From Cyclobacteriaceae bacterium (lineage in GTDB: Bacteria > Bacteroidota > Bacteroidia > Cytophagales > Cyclobacteriaceae): 64,000 nucleotides of DNA. Position 1 is the first letter of the stretch. Each line of letters starts with the position of its first letter. The position numbers and the translations under genes were made by a program. The notes below the pieces were generated by a model. The model saw only the letters and a list, made by a program, of their open reading frames with translations, was not told the origin of the DNA and made no database searches. The stretch is from positions 1,488,001-1,552,000 of the forward strand of contig JAHBUD010000001.1 of assembly GCA_019638255.1 (NCBI GenBank). The letters run 5' to 3'. This document shows, piece by piece, positions 54,893 to 63,495 of this stretch.

Positions 54893-55789
54893 TTAATTTT
54901 TCAATTGAGTGTTTAACAACGCTAAGCCTTCCCTAAAACTATGCGGTTTATAACCCAGTTGTTCTTGGGCTTTTTTAATGATAAATCCGGTTTTAAGCGG
55001 ACGCTTTGCGGGTTGTTTAAAATGATTGGAGTCGGTGGGTTTTATTAATGATGTGTCGAGTTTAAAAAAATCAGCAGTCTGCACAGCAATATCGAAGGGA
55101 GAGAGGAAGTCTTTTCCGGATATGTGAAATATACCTGTTGCCTTCTTTTGTGCTGTAAGCCAACATCCCATCGCCAAATCTTCGGCAAGTGTTGGCGTGC
55201 GCCATTGATCGTTCACTACCTGGATTTGTTTGCCCTCTTCAAGACTTTTCTTCACCCACAACACAATGTTTGATCGGCTCATATCGGCTGAGACACCATA
55301 CACCAACACCGTGCGCAGGATGCACCATGAGATGTTGCTCTGTTGTAGGATTTCTTCTGCAGCTAGTTTACTTTTTCCATAGAAATTTACCGGATCGGGT
55401 TTAGCGGTTTCGTCCAGCGGCCCTTCCGTACCATCAAAAATAAAATCGGTGGATACGTGGATAAGGTGAGCATGGTGCTGTTCACAAGCTTCAACCAGGT
55501 ACTGAACGGACGTAACATTAGCTTTCCAGCAGGCATCTTGTTCTGTTTCGCAACGGTCAACGTTGGTCATGGCGGCCGTGTTGATGACTACATCGGGTTT
55601 TGCTGAGCCAATAATCTCGTTTACGCGTTCATGATTGGAGATATCCAGTAAATGAAATTCACCCTTGTTTAGGTGTATAGATGATGGACGCTGGGCAGTG
55701 GCAATGAGCTGAACATCCGCTTGTTGCTGGAGCAGCAAAATTAGTTTTTGCCCCAACAAACCGTTTGCACCAGTGACCAGGATTTTCAT
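54893..55789 (-). CDS. SDR-family sugar-nucleotide reductase, RmlD-like
   Basis: This 298-residue Rossmann-fold protein has GANGLLGQ for NAD(P) near residues 7-14, a conserved NTAAMTNVDRCE segment typical of dTDP-4-dehydrorhamnose reductase near 70-81, and a YGKSK catalytic motif near 136. It reduces a keto-sugar nucleotide, probably in surface polysaccharide synthesis. The rhamnose genes rmlA, B and C are not here, so rmlD itself is not proven. Its ATG overlaps the cyclophilin stop by 4 bp (ATGA). Confidence 0.82.
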   Translation of the reverse strand: MKILVTGANGLLGQKLILLLQQQADVQLIATAQRPSSIHLNKGEFHLLDISNHERVNEIIGSAKPDVVINTAAMTNVDRCETEQDACWKANVTSVQYLVEACEQHHAHLIHVSTDFIFDGTEGPLDETAKPDPVNFYGKSKLAAEEILQQSNISWCILRTVLVYGVSADMSRSNIVLWVKKSLEEGKQIQVVNDQWRTPTLAEDLAMGCWLTAQKKATGIFHISGKDFLSPFDIAVQTADFFKLDTSLIKPTDSNHFKQPAKRPLKTGFIIKKAQEQLGYKPHSFREGLALLNTQLKN

Positions 55790-56667
55790 TTGCTATCCGG
55801 ATATTTATAGCCGTACGATTTTTCAATTTTGGATTTAGACATTTCCTCAACGGAAATAAACATTCTAACGTCCACTACGGGGCGATCGCCTGGGCCTTTT
55901 TGTATGGCAGCAATTTTGTCAATCACCTCCAGGCCTTTTATTACTTTACCAAATACGGTATAATCTCCATCCAGGTGTGGTGCTCCTCCAACTTCCATGT
56001 ACCGTGCCTTTTGTTCGACTGAAAAGGAAAATGGCTTATACTCTTTTTTAAATTGCTGTATAAGGGTATCAGATTGTTCGAAAAAGGACTGTAGCCACTG
56101 GCTATTGCCTTCGCGCTGTTTCTCCATAACCGTTTCCCGTATATCAGCACATTCCGGTAACCCCAGAACATCCCGTAGGTATTGGTTTTTCCTCCCGTAC
56201 TGGATGTTTTGTTCCAGTTGTGTAAGTTCCTCTTCTGTGTATTTTTTACCCTGTACTATGTAAAATTGACTGCCGCTACTTGCTTTTGCCGGATTGGCCT
56301 GGTCGCCCAGTCGGGCTGCAGAGAAAGCTCCTTTTTCGTGGAAAAATTTAGGGTTAAATTCAGCTTCCACTGTGTAGCCTGGACCGCCATTCCCCAATGA
56401 TTGTCCGGGTTGCGCTTTTTTTGAGTTCGGATCACCGCCTTGAATCATGAAATCCTCGATTACCCGGTGAAACAAAAGGCTGTCATAGTATTTTTCTTTT
56501 GCCAGTTTTATAAAGTTAGCCTTATGCTTAGGCGTTTCATCGTATAGAATGGCCACCATGTTACCGTAGTCGGTTTTGATGGTCACTACATAATCGTGGC
56601 CTTTCTTCTGTGCGCAACTGGTTATGATGAAGGAAATGATGAGGACTGATGTGAAAAATCGAATCAT
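55786..56667 (-). CDS. cyclophilin-type peptidyl-prolyl isomerase lipoprotein
   Basis: This 293-residue lipoprotein (Cys18 in IITSCAQ) has a cyclophilin domain. LLFHRVIEDFMIQGGDP, AFSAARLGDQANPAKASSGSQFYIV and a late DYTVFGKVIKGLEVID show the active-site Arg, the FMIQGGD core and the GSQFYIV segment. An insertion of about 80 helical residues follows the GSQFYIV motif. It would help proline isomerisation during folding in the periplasm. It is the first gene of a two-gene unit with the RmlD-like reductase. Confidence 0.9.
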   Translation of the reverse strand: MIRFFTSVLIISFIITSCAQKKGHDYVVTIKTDYGNMVAILYDETPKHKANFIKLAKEKYYDSLLFHRVIEDFMIQGGDPNSKKAQPGQSLGNGGPGYTVEAEFNPKFFHEKGAFSAARLGDQANPAKASSGSQFYIVQGKKYTEEELTQLEQNIQYGRKNQYLRDVLGLPECADIRETVMEKQREGNSQWLQSFFEQSDTLIQQFKKEYKPFSFSVEQKARYMEVGGAPHLDGDYTVFGKVIKGLEVIDKIAAIQKGPGDRPVVDVRMFISVEEMSKSKIEKSYGYKYPDSK

Positions 56668-56689
56668 AATAATGTCGGATTAAGAATCG

Positions 56690-56697
56690 CAAAAATA
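56690..56697 (-). promoter_or_regulatory. candidate -7 promoter element of the cyclophilin operon
   Basis: The minus strand reads TATTTTTG, a perfect TAnnTTTG match, 23 bp upstream of the start codon. A TTTT lies 18 bp upstream of it in place of TTTG. Confidence 0.42.
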
Positions 56698-56729
56698 TAA
56701 ATTTTAAGATGTGGTAAAACCTGTTTTGG

Positions 56730-57848
56730 TTATGGATTGATAATTCGTGCAAGCTGCAGGGATAAGTCCATAAAAATCATCTTTGCACTGCCGTTCCGCT
56801 CCAGGTGATAGCTGGATTGGTTGAGTATGGTATAGGCCTTTTCAATTTTAGTAACATCCATCACTTTACTGAAGTCGCTGATAAACTTTTGCTCTTCACC
56901 CTGAGTGCGTAGAATGCCTGTAGCTCCGGCCTTTATTAGCAAGGCTTCGCGGAACATGTTCATACTATAATGCAGCATATGTTGTTGCCCTAGTTTATCA
57001 AGGTTATGATAGTCATCGGCTAACGAGGCAAGCGTGGCGAAGTTTCTTTTGAAGCAAGCTCTCATCCATTCTGCAAATCGCTGTGCCCGATCGTCATCCT
57101 CCTCATCAACAAGTTTTAAAGCAAGGTTCAAGTTACCTTCTGCGAGTTGGGTTATATGGGCTGCTTTTGTCGATTCAACTCCAGTGTTTAATAAGTATTG
57201 CTTTATTTCATCATCCTTAAGCAGGGGTATGGAAATGAGCTGGGTGCGCGATAGTATAGTCGGTAATAGTTGATCGGCAGCATTTGTTACCAGAATGAAG
57301 TAGGTGTGTGCAGCGGGTTCCTCCAGTATTTTTAAGATGCCGTTTGCAGCGGAAGGATGCATCAGTTCGGGTTGCCAAATGATCATTACTTTAAGCGGAC
57401 TTTCAAAGGGCTTTAATGCAAGTGCTTTAATCATCGCCCGGCTTTCATCACGCGAAATGAACGCCTGTTTGTCTTCACCTCCAAAGGAGCTAATCCAATC
57501 ACTTGCATTTCCGAAAGGTTGCTCGGTAAGAAAGGAGCGCCATGATTTTAGTATTTCGGATTTGAAGCGCTCCTCATCCTTGTCATTTTTAACATTGCTT
57601 ACCGGAAAAACGAAGTGAGTATCGGGATGGATATACTTAAGGCTTTTGCTGCAGGCGGCACAGGTTCCACACGCATCATCTCCTTTCTGCTGACAATGCA
57701 GGTATGTAGCATAAGCCAATGCCAACGGTAGGTTTAGTGCTCCTTCGCTTCCTGCAAATAATTGTGCGTGTGCTGCGTGTGCCGATTTTACGGACTCTAT
57801 CAGGAGCGATTTCGTGCTTGCTAATCCGGGTATCGAAGAAAATCTCAT
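56730..57848 (-). CDS. holB: DNA polymerase III delta-prime subunit
   Basis: This 372-residue clamp-loader AAA+ protein has the zinc module C-x7-C-x2-C-x2-C (CQQKGDDACGTCAAC) near residues 52-67. The Walker A site lacks a proper GxxGxGKT, as expected for delta-prime, which does not hydrolyse ATP. A central ILSRTQLISI resembles the SRC motif. It works with DnaX and delta to load the sliding clamp. It starts 13 bp after the GlmU-like gene on the same strand. Confidence 0.88.
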   Translation of the reverse strand: MRFSSIPGLASTKSLLIESVKSAHAAHAQLFAGSEGALNLPLALAYATYLHCQQKGDDACGTCAACSKSLKYIHPDTHFVFPVSNVKNDKDEERFKSEILKSWRSFLTEQPFGNASDWISSFGGEDKQAFISRDESRAMIKALALKPFESPLKVMIIWQPELMHPSAANGILKILEEPAAHTYFILVTNAADQLLPTILSRTQLISIPLLKDDEIKQYLLNTGVESTKAAHITQLAEGNLNLALKLVDEEDDDRAQRFAEWMRACFKRNFATLASLADDYHNLDKLGQQHMLHYSMNMFREALLIKAGATGILRTQGEEQKFISDFSKVMDVTKIEKAYTILNQSSYHLERNGSAKMIFMDLSLQLARIINP

Positions 57849-57861
57849 TTGTTTTTTCGTG

Positions 57862-59049
57862 TTACTTTTTCTCCCAGATTCGGTTTCCTGAGGTTGATTC
57901 GTAAATGTGTTTTAAAATTTCTTTTTCTGTGTCGTCTAATAGCACGTTGCGCCTCGCAAATACTTTCTGTGCAGTATCCAGCGCTTTGGTGAGTTGGAAG
58001 GTTGAAAACCCACTCGCACCGCCCCAGGCAAAAGAAGGGATAAAGGTGCGTGGAAAACCATCACCGTAAATATTGGCCGAAACACCAACCACTGTTCCGG
58101 TATTAAACATGGTGTTGATTCCGCTTTTGCTGTGGTCGCCCATCATCAGCCCACAGAATTGCAACCCTGTATCCACGAATCCGCTTTTGGTATAGCTCCA
58201 TAGTTTAACCGTTTCGTAATTGTTCTTCAGGTTTGAAGTATTCGTGTCGGCACCCAGGTTGCACCATTCGCCCAAAACACTGTTTCCAAGAAAACCATCG
58301 TGAGCTTTGTTGCTAAACCCAAAAATAACCGAGTTGCTGATTTCACCCCCAACTTTTGAATAAGGACCAATGGTGGTGTCGCCACGCATTTTGCCGCCCA
58401 TATTAACGTGAGAGCCTTCACACAAAGCAAAGGGTCCCTTAATTAAAGCTCCTTCCTGAACAACAGCATTTTTGCCCAGGTAAATTGGACCGTCTTCAGC
58501 ATTGAGTACAGCGGCTTTTGTGGTTACACCTTCTTCGGTGAAAATATTTTCTTCATTATAGACTATGGTATGCTTATCGTCTATGCCATTCGAATTCCTG
58601 CCGGCCGTGATCAACTTGAAATCAATACGAAGTTGGGCAGCATTATGTTGAAAAATCTTCCAAACCTGATCGATCAAGGTAATATCTCCGGCATATTCTT
58701 GTAGATCAGCTTTATCAAAGTAATTAAGATTTGCTGATTTGGAACGAAGTGCCAAACGGGAACCATTTTTTATAAGTCCTTCACCAGGACGTAGATTTTT
58801 TAAAGCGTTCGTCAGATTTTCATCCGGGCAAAGTGCTCCATTGATCAACAGATTATCTTCTGCGCTTCGCGCGGGAAATTTTTTGGTAAGGTATTCTTCG
58901 GTGAGATAAGAAGGTTGTGACTCTAGCCAGCGATTCCATTTTTCATCGATTGTTAGAATACCAATACGGATTTTTGCTGCCGGTCTGGTAAACGTAAAGG
59001 GAAGTAATTGAATACGTGTAGCCGGTTCATCAAACAATACAATGTTCAT
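57862..59049 (-). CDS. GlmU-like putative sugar nucleotidyltransferase (alternative bacterial type)
   Basis: This 395-residue protein has the N-terminal start MNIVLFDEPATRIQLLPFTFTRP of the Bacteroidota-type GlmU-like family. The C-terminal half (about residues 175-340) is a left-handed beta-helix built from hexapeptide repeats (VVQEGALIKGPFALCEGSHV, GKMRGDTTIGPYSKVGGE). It probably joins sugar phosphate activation or acyl transfer in cell-wall precursor synthesis. The exact reaction has not been settled for this family to my knowledge. Confidence 0.85.
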   Translation of the reverse strand: MNIVLFDEPATRIQLLPFTFTRPAAKIRIGILTIDEKWNRWLESQPSYLTEEYLTKKFPARSAEDNLLINGALCPDENLTNALKNLRPGEGLIKNGSRLALRSKSANLNYFDKADLQEYAGDITLIDQVWKIFQHNAAQLRIDFKLITAGRNSNGIDDKHTIVYNEENIFTEEGVTTKAAVLNAEDGPIYLGKNAVVQEGALIKGPFALCEGSHVNMGGKMRGDTTIGPYSKVGGEISNSVIFGFSNKAHDGFLGNSVLGEWCNLGADTNTSNLKNNYETVKLWSYTKSGFVDTGLQFCGLMMGDHSKSGINTMFNTGTVVGVSANIYGDGFPRTFIPSFAWGGASGFSTFQLTKALDTAQKVFARRNVLLDDTEKEILKHIYESTSGNRIWEKK

Positions 59050-59090
59050 GGAGTAAAGTTATACTTAAAATTGAGCATCCGAAGCCAATA

Positions 59091-59119
59091 AAAAAACCCT
59101 GACGGGACCGCCAGGGTTT
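59091..59119 (-). terminator. intrinsic terminator of rpmE2
   Basis: On the minus strand AAACCCTGGCGG and CCGTCAGGGTTT form a stem with one G-T pair, followed by T residues. It ends the L31 transcript upstream of the GlmU-like gene. Confidence 0.82.
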
Positions 59120-59141
59120 CATGCATATAAAGAAGAAGTGA

Positions 59142-59390
59142 TTAAGATTTCTTTTGGTATTTTTTCTGGAATTTCTCCACACGTCCGGCTGTGTCAACAA
59201 ATAATTTCTTACCGGTAAAGAATGGATGGGATGCAGAGCTTACCTCAACTTTAACCAAGGGGTATTCTTTGCCATCTTCCCACTTAATGGTGTCTTTGGT
59301 TTTTACCGTAGAGCGGGTTTTAAATTTAAAATCGCTTGATGTATCGTGGAAAATTACTTCCTGATAGTCCGGGTGAATGTCCTTTTTCAT
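59142..59390 (-). CDS. rpmE2: 50S ribosomal protein L31 type B
   Basis: This 82-residue protein starts with [23 protein letters not shown] and has the [28 protein letters not shown] core of L31. The zinc-binding cysteines of type A L31 are absent, so it is the zinc-independent type B. Its own promoter and terminator bracket it. Confidence 0.95.
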   Translation of the reverse strand: MKKDIHPDYQEVIFHDTSSDFKFKTRSTVKTKDTIKWEDGKEYPLVKVEVSSASHPFFTGKKLFVDTAGRVEKFQKKYQKKS

Positions 59391-59431
59391 CGTTTTTAGC
59401 CTCTATTCTTTGTTTTTCCTTAAAGGGACTG

Positions 59432-59462
59432 CAAAGATAGCAAGTGAGGTGCTATTTTCAAG
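59432..59462 (-). promoter_or_regulatory. promoter of rpmE2
   Basis: On the minus strand TATCTTTG (59432-59439) is a perfect TAnnTTTG match. CTTG (59459-59462) lies 19 bp upstream, close to the TTTG -33 element. The ATG follows 42 bp downstream. Confidence 0.55.
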
Positions 59463-59477
59463 AGGAGATTTATGAAT

Positions 59478-59510
59478 TTTGGGCAAAAGTCTAACCTGTG
59501 TATTTTGCCC
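59478..59510 (+). promoter_or_regulatory. candidate promoter and inverted repeat of the Wzi-like gene
   Basis: TTTG (59478-59481), a 19-bp spacer and TATTTTGC (59501-59508) resemble the Bacteroidota promoter layout, though TAnnTTTG is matched in only six of eight bases. GGGCAAAA (59481-59488) and TTTTGCCC (59503-59510) form a perfect inverted repeat on top of it, so a regulator could bind here. Confidence 0.38.
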
Positions 59511-59525
59511 GGAACTGAACCCCGA

Positions 59526-61247
59526 ATGAGGAATTTCCTGAGTATTTTGTTTGTATCTGGATCCATTGGCTTGTTTGCGCAAAGCAACTATGCCCCGCTC
59601 AATGAAACCTATTACCATTGGATTGACCGCTACGAAATTAAAACCGGTGGCACGTTGCCCCATCTGTTCACCACCATAAAACCCTATAAGCGAAGTGAGA
59701 TCATCTCGTTTCTCGACTCAGCCAACCAGGTAGGGGTTTTCACCTCAGCTGCTGATAATTTTAACCTTACCTACTTCCGCAACGACAGCTGGGAATGGGC
59801 CAGGCCTGAAACCAACGATAGTCGCAAGCCAATCTTAAAGCATTTATACAAAAAGAAGTCTGATCTGGTTTATGTCGACCTTCCTGAATTCGACCTTCAT
59901 GTTAATCCAGTGCTTTACATGGGGGCAGGGGTTGATTCGCAAACTGACGATATGCTCTTTGTCAATACACGGGGTGTTGAAGTGCGGGGTATGATCGATC
60001 AGAAGGTTGGATTCTATACTTTCCTGTCTGAAAATCAAGTAAGATTCCCTTACTATATAGCACGCACCATTACCAACGATAGCACATTGGGATTCTATCC
60101 GGTTATTCCCGGTGAAGGATTTTGGAAAACCTTCAAAGTCGATCAGGGTTATGATTTTTTTCAGGCGCGTGGCTATATAACATTTGAAGCCACTAAACAT
60201 ATCAACTTGCAATTTGGTCATGATCGTTTTTTTATTGGCAATGGCCATCGATCGTTGATTCTTTCGGGTAACTCACCACCGGGATTATTTTTAAAAGGAA
60301 ATGTTAAAGTCTGGAAATTGAATTACTTTTTTCTCTTAAATAAGTTCACAGGCGATGTAAAGGGCACTTCGGGTGGTTCGCAAGGTTCCAAAAACGGCTA
60401 CCCGGAGAAATTTGTGGCTGTGCACCACCTAAGCCTCAACATCGGTAAGAAATTTAACCTCGGTCTTTTTGAGTCCGTAGTTTTTGGTTCTGAAAATGCA
60501 GACGGTAGCAACAGCTTCAGATTGGATTACCTCAACCCGGTAATTTTTTTCAGGGCCATTGAGCAGCAAAACGGAAGCAGCGATAATGTGTTGCTTGGTG
60601 CGGATTTTAAATGGAATGCCTTTAAAAATGTGCAATTCTATGGACAGTTTGTGCTTGATGAGTTTTTGCTGGACTTTGTTAAGGAGGGCACCGGTTGGTG
60701 GGCCAACAAATACGGTATTCAGGCAGGAGCGAAATACATCGATGCTTTTGGTATTTCCAATCTTGATCTTCAGGCTGAAACCAATGTGGTTCGACCTTAT
60801 ACATATTCGCACAACACAAAATCAGGAAGCTATACCAATTTTGATCAGGCTGTGGCTCATCCGTTGGGAGCCAACTTTAAAGAGTTAACAGGCATCGTTC
60901 GTTATCAGCCGTTGCCAAAACTTAATGTTGTGGCAAAAGCTATCCGTATGCAGGTGGGGCGGGACACTATTGGTTTTAATTTTGGTGGCGATATCATGAA
61001 GAACAACAGCTATAGAAAAACCTATTTGAGTGATTCAAATTTTGGGAACACCATCGGCCAAGGCGTAAGTAATGCCATTAATTTTTTGAGTTTAACAGCC
61101 AGCTGGCAGTTCAAGCATAACTTGTTTATTGATGCAACGGCCATCTTCCGAAACAGCAAAAGTGAGGCCCAGGTATTTAATTATAACTCCACCATCCTAT
61201 CCTTGAATTTGCGCTGGAATATTGCCCAGCGTTTATACGAGTTCTGA
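59526..61247 (+). CDS. Wzi-like outer-membrane beta-barrel protein (capsule assembly type)
   Basis: This protein (573 residues from ATG 59526) has a signal peptide ending LFAQ. The rest is a helical-strand N-terminal part (about 25-120) followed by alternating amphipathic strands ending in aromatic residues (RWNIAQRLYEF), as in outer-membrane barrels. The middle segment INLQFGHDRFFIGNGHRSLILS resembles Wzi-type capsule assembly proteins and their gliding-related relatives (RemB type). It precedes an MsbA-like exporter by 9 bp, which supports a role in surface polysaccharide. An in-frame ATG at 59472 would put the candidate promoter in coding sequence. Confidence 0.75.
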   Translation: MRNFLSILFVSGSIGLFAQSNYAPLNETYYHWIDRYEIKTGGTLPHLFTTIKPYKRSEIISFLDSANQVGVFTSAADNFNLTYFRNDSWEWARPETNDSRKPILKHLYKKKSDLVYVDLPEFDLHVNPVLYMGAGVDSQTDDMLFVNTRGVEVRGMIDQKVGFYTFLSENQVRFPYYIARTITNDSTLGFYPVIPGEGFWKTFKVDQGYDFFQARGYITFEATKHINLQFGHDRFFIGNGHRSLILSGNSPPGLFLKGNVKVWKLNYFFLLNKFTGDVKGTSGGSQGSKNGYPEKFVAVHHLSLNIGKKFNLGLFESVVFGSENADGSNSFRLDYLNPVIFFRAIEQQNGSSDNVLLGADFKWNAFKNVQFYGQFVLDEFLLDFVKEGTGWWANKYGIQAGAKYIDAFGISNLDLQAETNVVRPYTYSHNTKSGSYTNFDQAVAHPLGANFKELTGIVRYQPLPKLNVVAKAIRMQVGRDTIGFNFGGDIMKNNSYRKTYLSDSNFGNTIGQGVSNAINFLSLTASWQFKHNLFIDATAIFRNSKSEAQVFNYNSTILSLNLRWNIAQRLYEF

Positions 61248-61256
61248 TTTTTTTAT

Positions 61257-63080
61257 ATGAATACATATTTCCGGATACTCAGCTATGCTCCAGGCCTTAC
61301 GCCAAGGTTGATCAAGTTTTTTGTTTTTTCATTACTGGGTGTTTTGTTCAGTGCATCCTACCTGGGCTTGCTCATGCCGATGCTTGAAATACTTTTTGAT
61401 GATAAAAGTGACGCGATTATACCGCCACTCCCTGATCCCGAGCTTTCTATTGCTTTTATTAAAGAATATTTCCGGCACCATTTCATCAGCATTGTGGTGG
61501 AAAGGGGCAGAATTGATGCATTGCTATTCGTATGCGTTTCCATTGTTAGTTGCGTGTTTCTTTCCAATTTTTTTCGGTATGCTGAGCGCATGACGGCCTC
61601 CCGACTTAAAGTAGATGTGGTGAAGAACATGCGCATGGACATTTTTTCGAGTGTTATACGGCTGCATATCGGTTATTTTAATTCGAATAGAAAAGGCGAT
61701 TTGATATCCCGGTTTACCAATGATATCGGTGAGGTTGAGAATTCAGTAATGAATAGTTTGAAATCTGTTATGAAAGAGCCCATCACCATTATCGTCTACC
61801 TGATCGTTCTTTTCATGATATCGGTAAAGCTTACGCTCTTCACACTAATTCTGCTGCCGGTAACCGGTGGTTTGGTAGCCGAAATCATTAAGCGATTGAA
61901 ACGCAAAGCAAAACAAAGTCAGGAAGCGATGGGCCGCATTGTTAACATTCTTGACGAAACTTTTGGAGGTATGCGTGTGATTAAAGCATTCAATGCACGC
62001 AATTTTATTTTAGGTAAGATGGAAGATGAAACGGCTTACCATCGAAAAGTAAACCTGTCTATTGCTCGCAAGAATGAATTATCATCACCCTTATCAGAAT
62101 TTTTAGGGGTAATTATAGTGGCGCTTATCCTTTATTACGGTGGCCAGTTAGTAATGAGCGGAGATCAGGAATTGCGTCCTGAAGTTTTTATGGGCTTCCT
62201 GGCATTTTATGCTTCGTTGATTCAGCCTGCCAAAAATTTTTCGAACGGAATTACTTCTGTACAGAAAGGTACTGTTTCGGCCCAACGTATTTTTAGTGTA
62301 ATCGATACCGAACCTGTAATAAAGGATAAGGCCAATGCAGTAGCACTGAAGGAATTTAAGCACAGTATTGAATTCAGGGACGTTAGCTTCTCGTACGAAA
62401 AGGAGAGTGTACTGAAGAACATTAACCTGAATATTGAAATTGGGAAGACTGTTGCCTTAGTGGGGCCTTCAGGTGGAGGTAAATCAACATTGGCTGATCT
62501 GATACCCCGCTTTTATGATCCAACACAAGGGCAGGTATTGCTTGATGGTATTTCATTAACCGACTATAACCTTGAATCGTTACGGGCTGTGATGGGTGTG
62601 GTAACACAGGAATCCATTCTCTTTAACGATACCATTTTTAACAACATTGCTTTTGGCATGGAACAGGTGAAGGAAGAAGATGTGATACAAGCTGCCAAAG
62701 TTGCCAATGCGCATGATTTTATCGTGCAGACTGAGGATGGCTACCAAACCATTATTGGCGATAGGGGATCGAAGCTTTCTGGTGGGCAACGGCAACGCTT
62801 GGCTATCGCCCGTGCCGTACTAAAAAATCCGCCCATCCTGATTTTGGATGAAGCAACATCGGCCCTTGATTCTGAATCTGAACGCCTGGTGCAGGATGCC
62901 CTTACTAAACTAATGCAAAACCGGACTTCGATAGTCATTGCCCATCGCCTCAGCACCATTCAACATGCCGATGAAATAATAGTTTTGCAGGATGGAAAAA
63001 TTGCCGAACGCGGAAAGCACGATGACCTGGTTCGGCAAAACGGGCTCTATAAGAAGCTTAGTGAGATACAGAAGACCTGA
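61257..63080 (+). CDS. ABC exporter with fused transmembrane and ATPase domains (MsbA-like)
   Basis: This 607-residue half-transporter has six transmembrane helices (about residues 20-310) and an ATPase domain with Walker A GPSGGGKST near 401-409, signature LSGGQRQRLAIARA near 505-518, Walker B ILILDEATSALD and switch IAHRLSTIQHAD. Homodimers of this type flip lipid A or other lipids across the inner membrane. Together with the Wzi-like gene and gmhA it suggests export of lipopolysaccharide or capsule parts. Substrate is inferred only. Confidence 0.9.
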   Translation: MNTYFRILSYAPGLTPRLIKFFVFSLLGVLFSASYLGLLMPMLEILFDDKSDAIIPPLPDPELSIAFIKEYFRHHFISIVVERGRIDALLFVCVSIVSCVFLSNFFRYAERMTASRLKVDVVKNMRMDIFSSVIRLHIGYFNSNRKGDLISRFTNDIGEVENSVMNSLKSVMKEPITIIVYLIVLFMISVKLTLFTLILLPVTGGLVAEIIKRLKRKAKQSQEAMGRIVNILDETFGGMRVIKAFNARNFILGKMEDETAYHRKVNLSIARKNELSSPLSEFLGVIIVALILYYGGQLVMSGDQELRPEVFMGFLAFYASLIQPAKNFSNGITSVQKGTVSAQRIFSVIDTEPVIKDKANAVALKEFKHSIEFRDVSFSYEKESVLKNINLNIEIGKTVALVGPSGGGKSTLADLIPRFYDPTQGQVLLDGISLTDYNLESLRAVMGVVTQESILFNDTIFNNIAFGMEQVKEEDVIQAAKVANAHDFIVQTEDGYQTIIGDRGSKLSGGQRQRLAIARAVLKNPPILILDEATSALDSESERLVQDALTKLMQNRTSIVIAHRLSTIQHADEIIVLQDGKIAERGKHDDLVRQNGLYKKLSEIQKT

Positions 63081-63120
63081 TTATATGTTTTTATGCATGT
63101 TTTCAGATCATTTAGTATTT

Positions 63121-63148
63121 TTTGGTTTTATTGAAAAGGCTAAGTTTG
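63121..63148 (+). promoter_or_regulatory. candidate promoter of the small membrane protein and gmhA
   Basis: TAAGTTTG (63141-63148) is a perfect TAnnTTTG match, 19 bp upstream of the ATG. TTTG at 63121-63124 is 16 bp upstream of it, a shorter spacing than usual; TTTT at 63118 gives 19 bp. Confidence 0.42.
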
Positions 63149-63167
63149 CCTTTCAACTGTAAAGCCC

Positions 63168-63494
63168 ATGATGAAAAAGAACCGTCTCATCTTCTACTCC
63201 GTATTCGGGGCGCTGCATCTATTTATTTTCTTGTTTAGCCTCTATATGGATAACCAAAAGGAGAATTTGCAGTTTTTATTTCAAATGCAGAGCAAAATCT
63301 GGATGTTGAAGTATGGTTCCTTGATTCTGCTGGTACTGATGATTGCCAACGTGATACTTCATTATCGCGATAACCGGAGGAATCTTCGGGAGAAAGATGA
63401 ACTAACCAAAGAGCTTAATACACTCAAAGCCAAACTATACGACCTTCAGGAGGACGCCAAGAACAAAACTGTACCTCAAAATCCAGCAAGCTAA
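63168..63494 (+). CDS. small membrane protein with two helices and coiled coil
   Basis: This 108-residue protein has two transmembrane segments (about residues 8-26 and 47-64; the loop between them is charged) and a C-terminal charged coiled coil ([26 protein letters not shown]). ATG occurs twice in a row; either could start. The gmhA start codon follows after 1 bp, so they share a transcript. Function unknown; it may act as a membrane tether. Confidence 0.8.
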   Translation: MMKKNRLIFYSVFGALHLFIFLFSLYMDNQKENLQFLFQMQSKIWMLKYGSLILLVLMIANVILHYRDNRRNLREKDELTKELNTLKAKLYDLQEDAKNKTVPQNPAS

Positions 63495-63495
63495 C

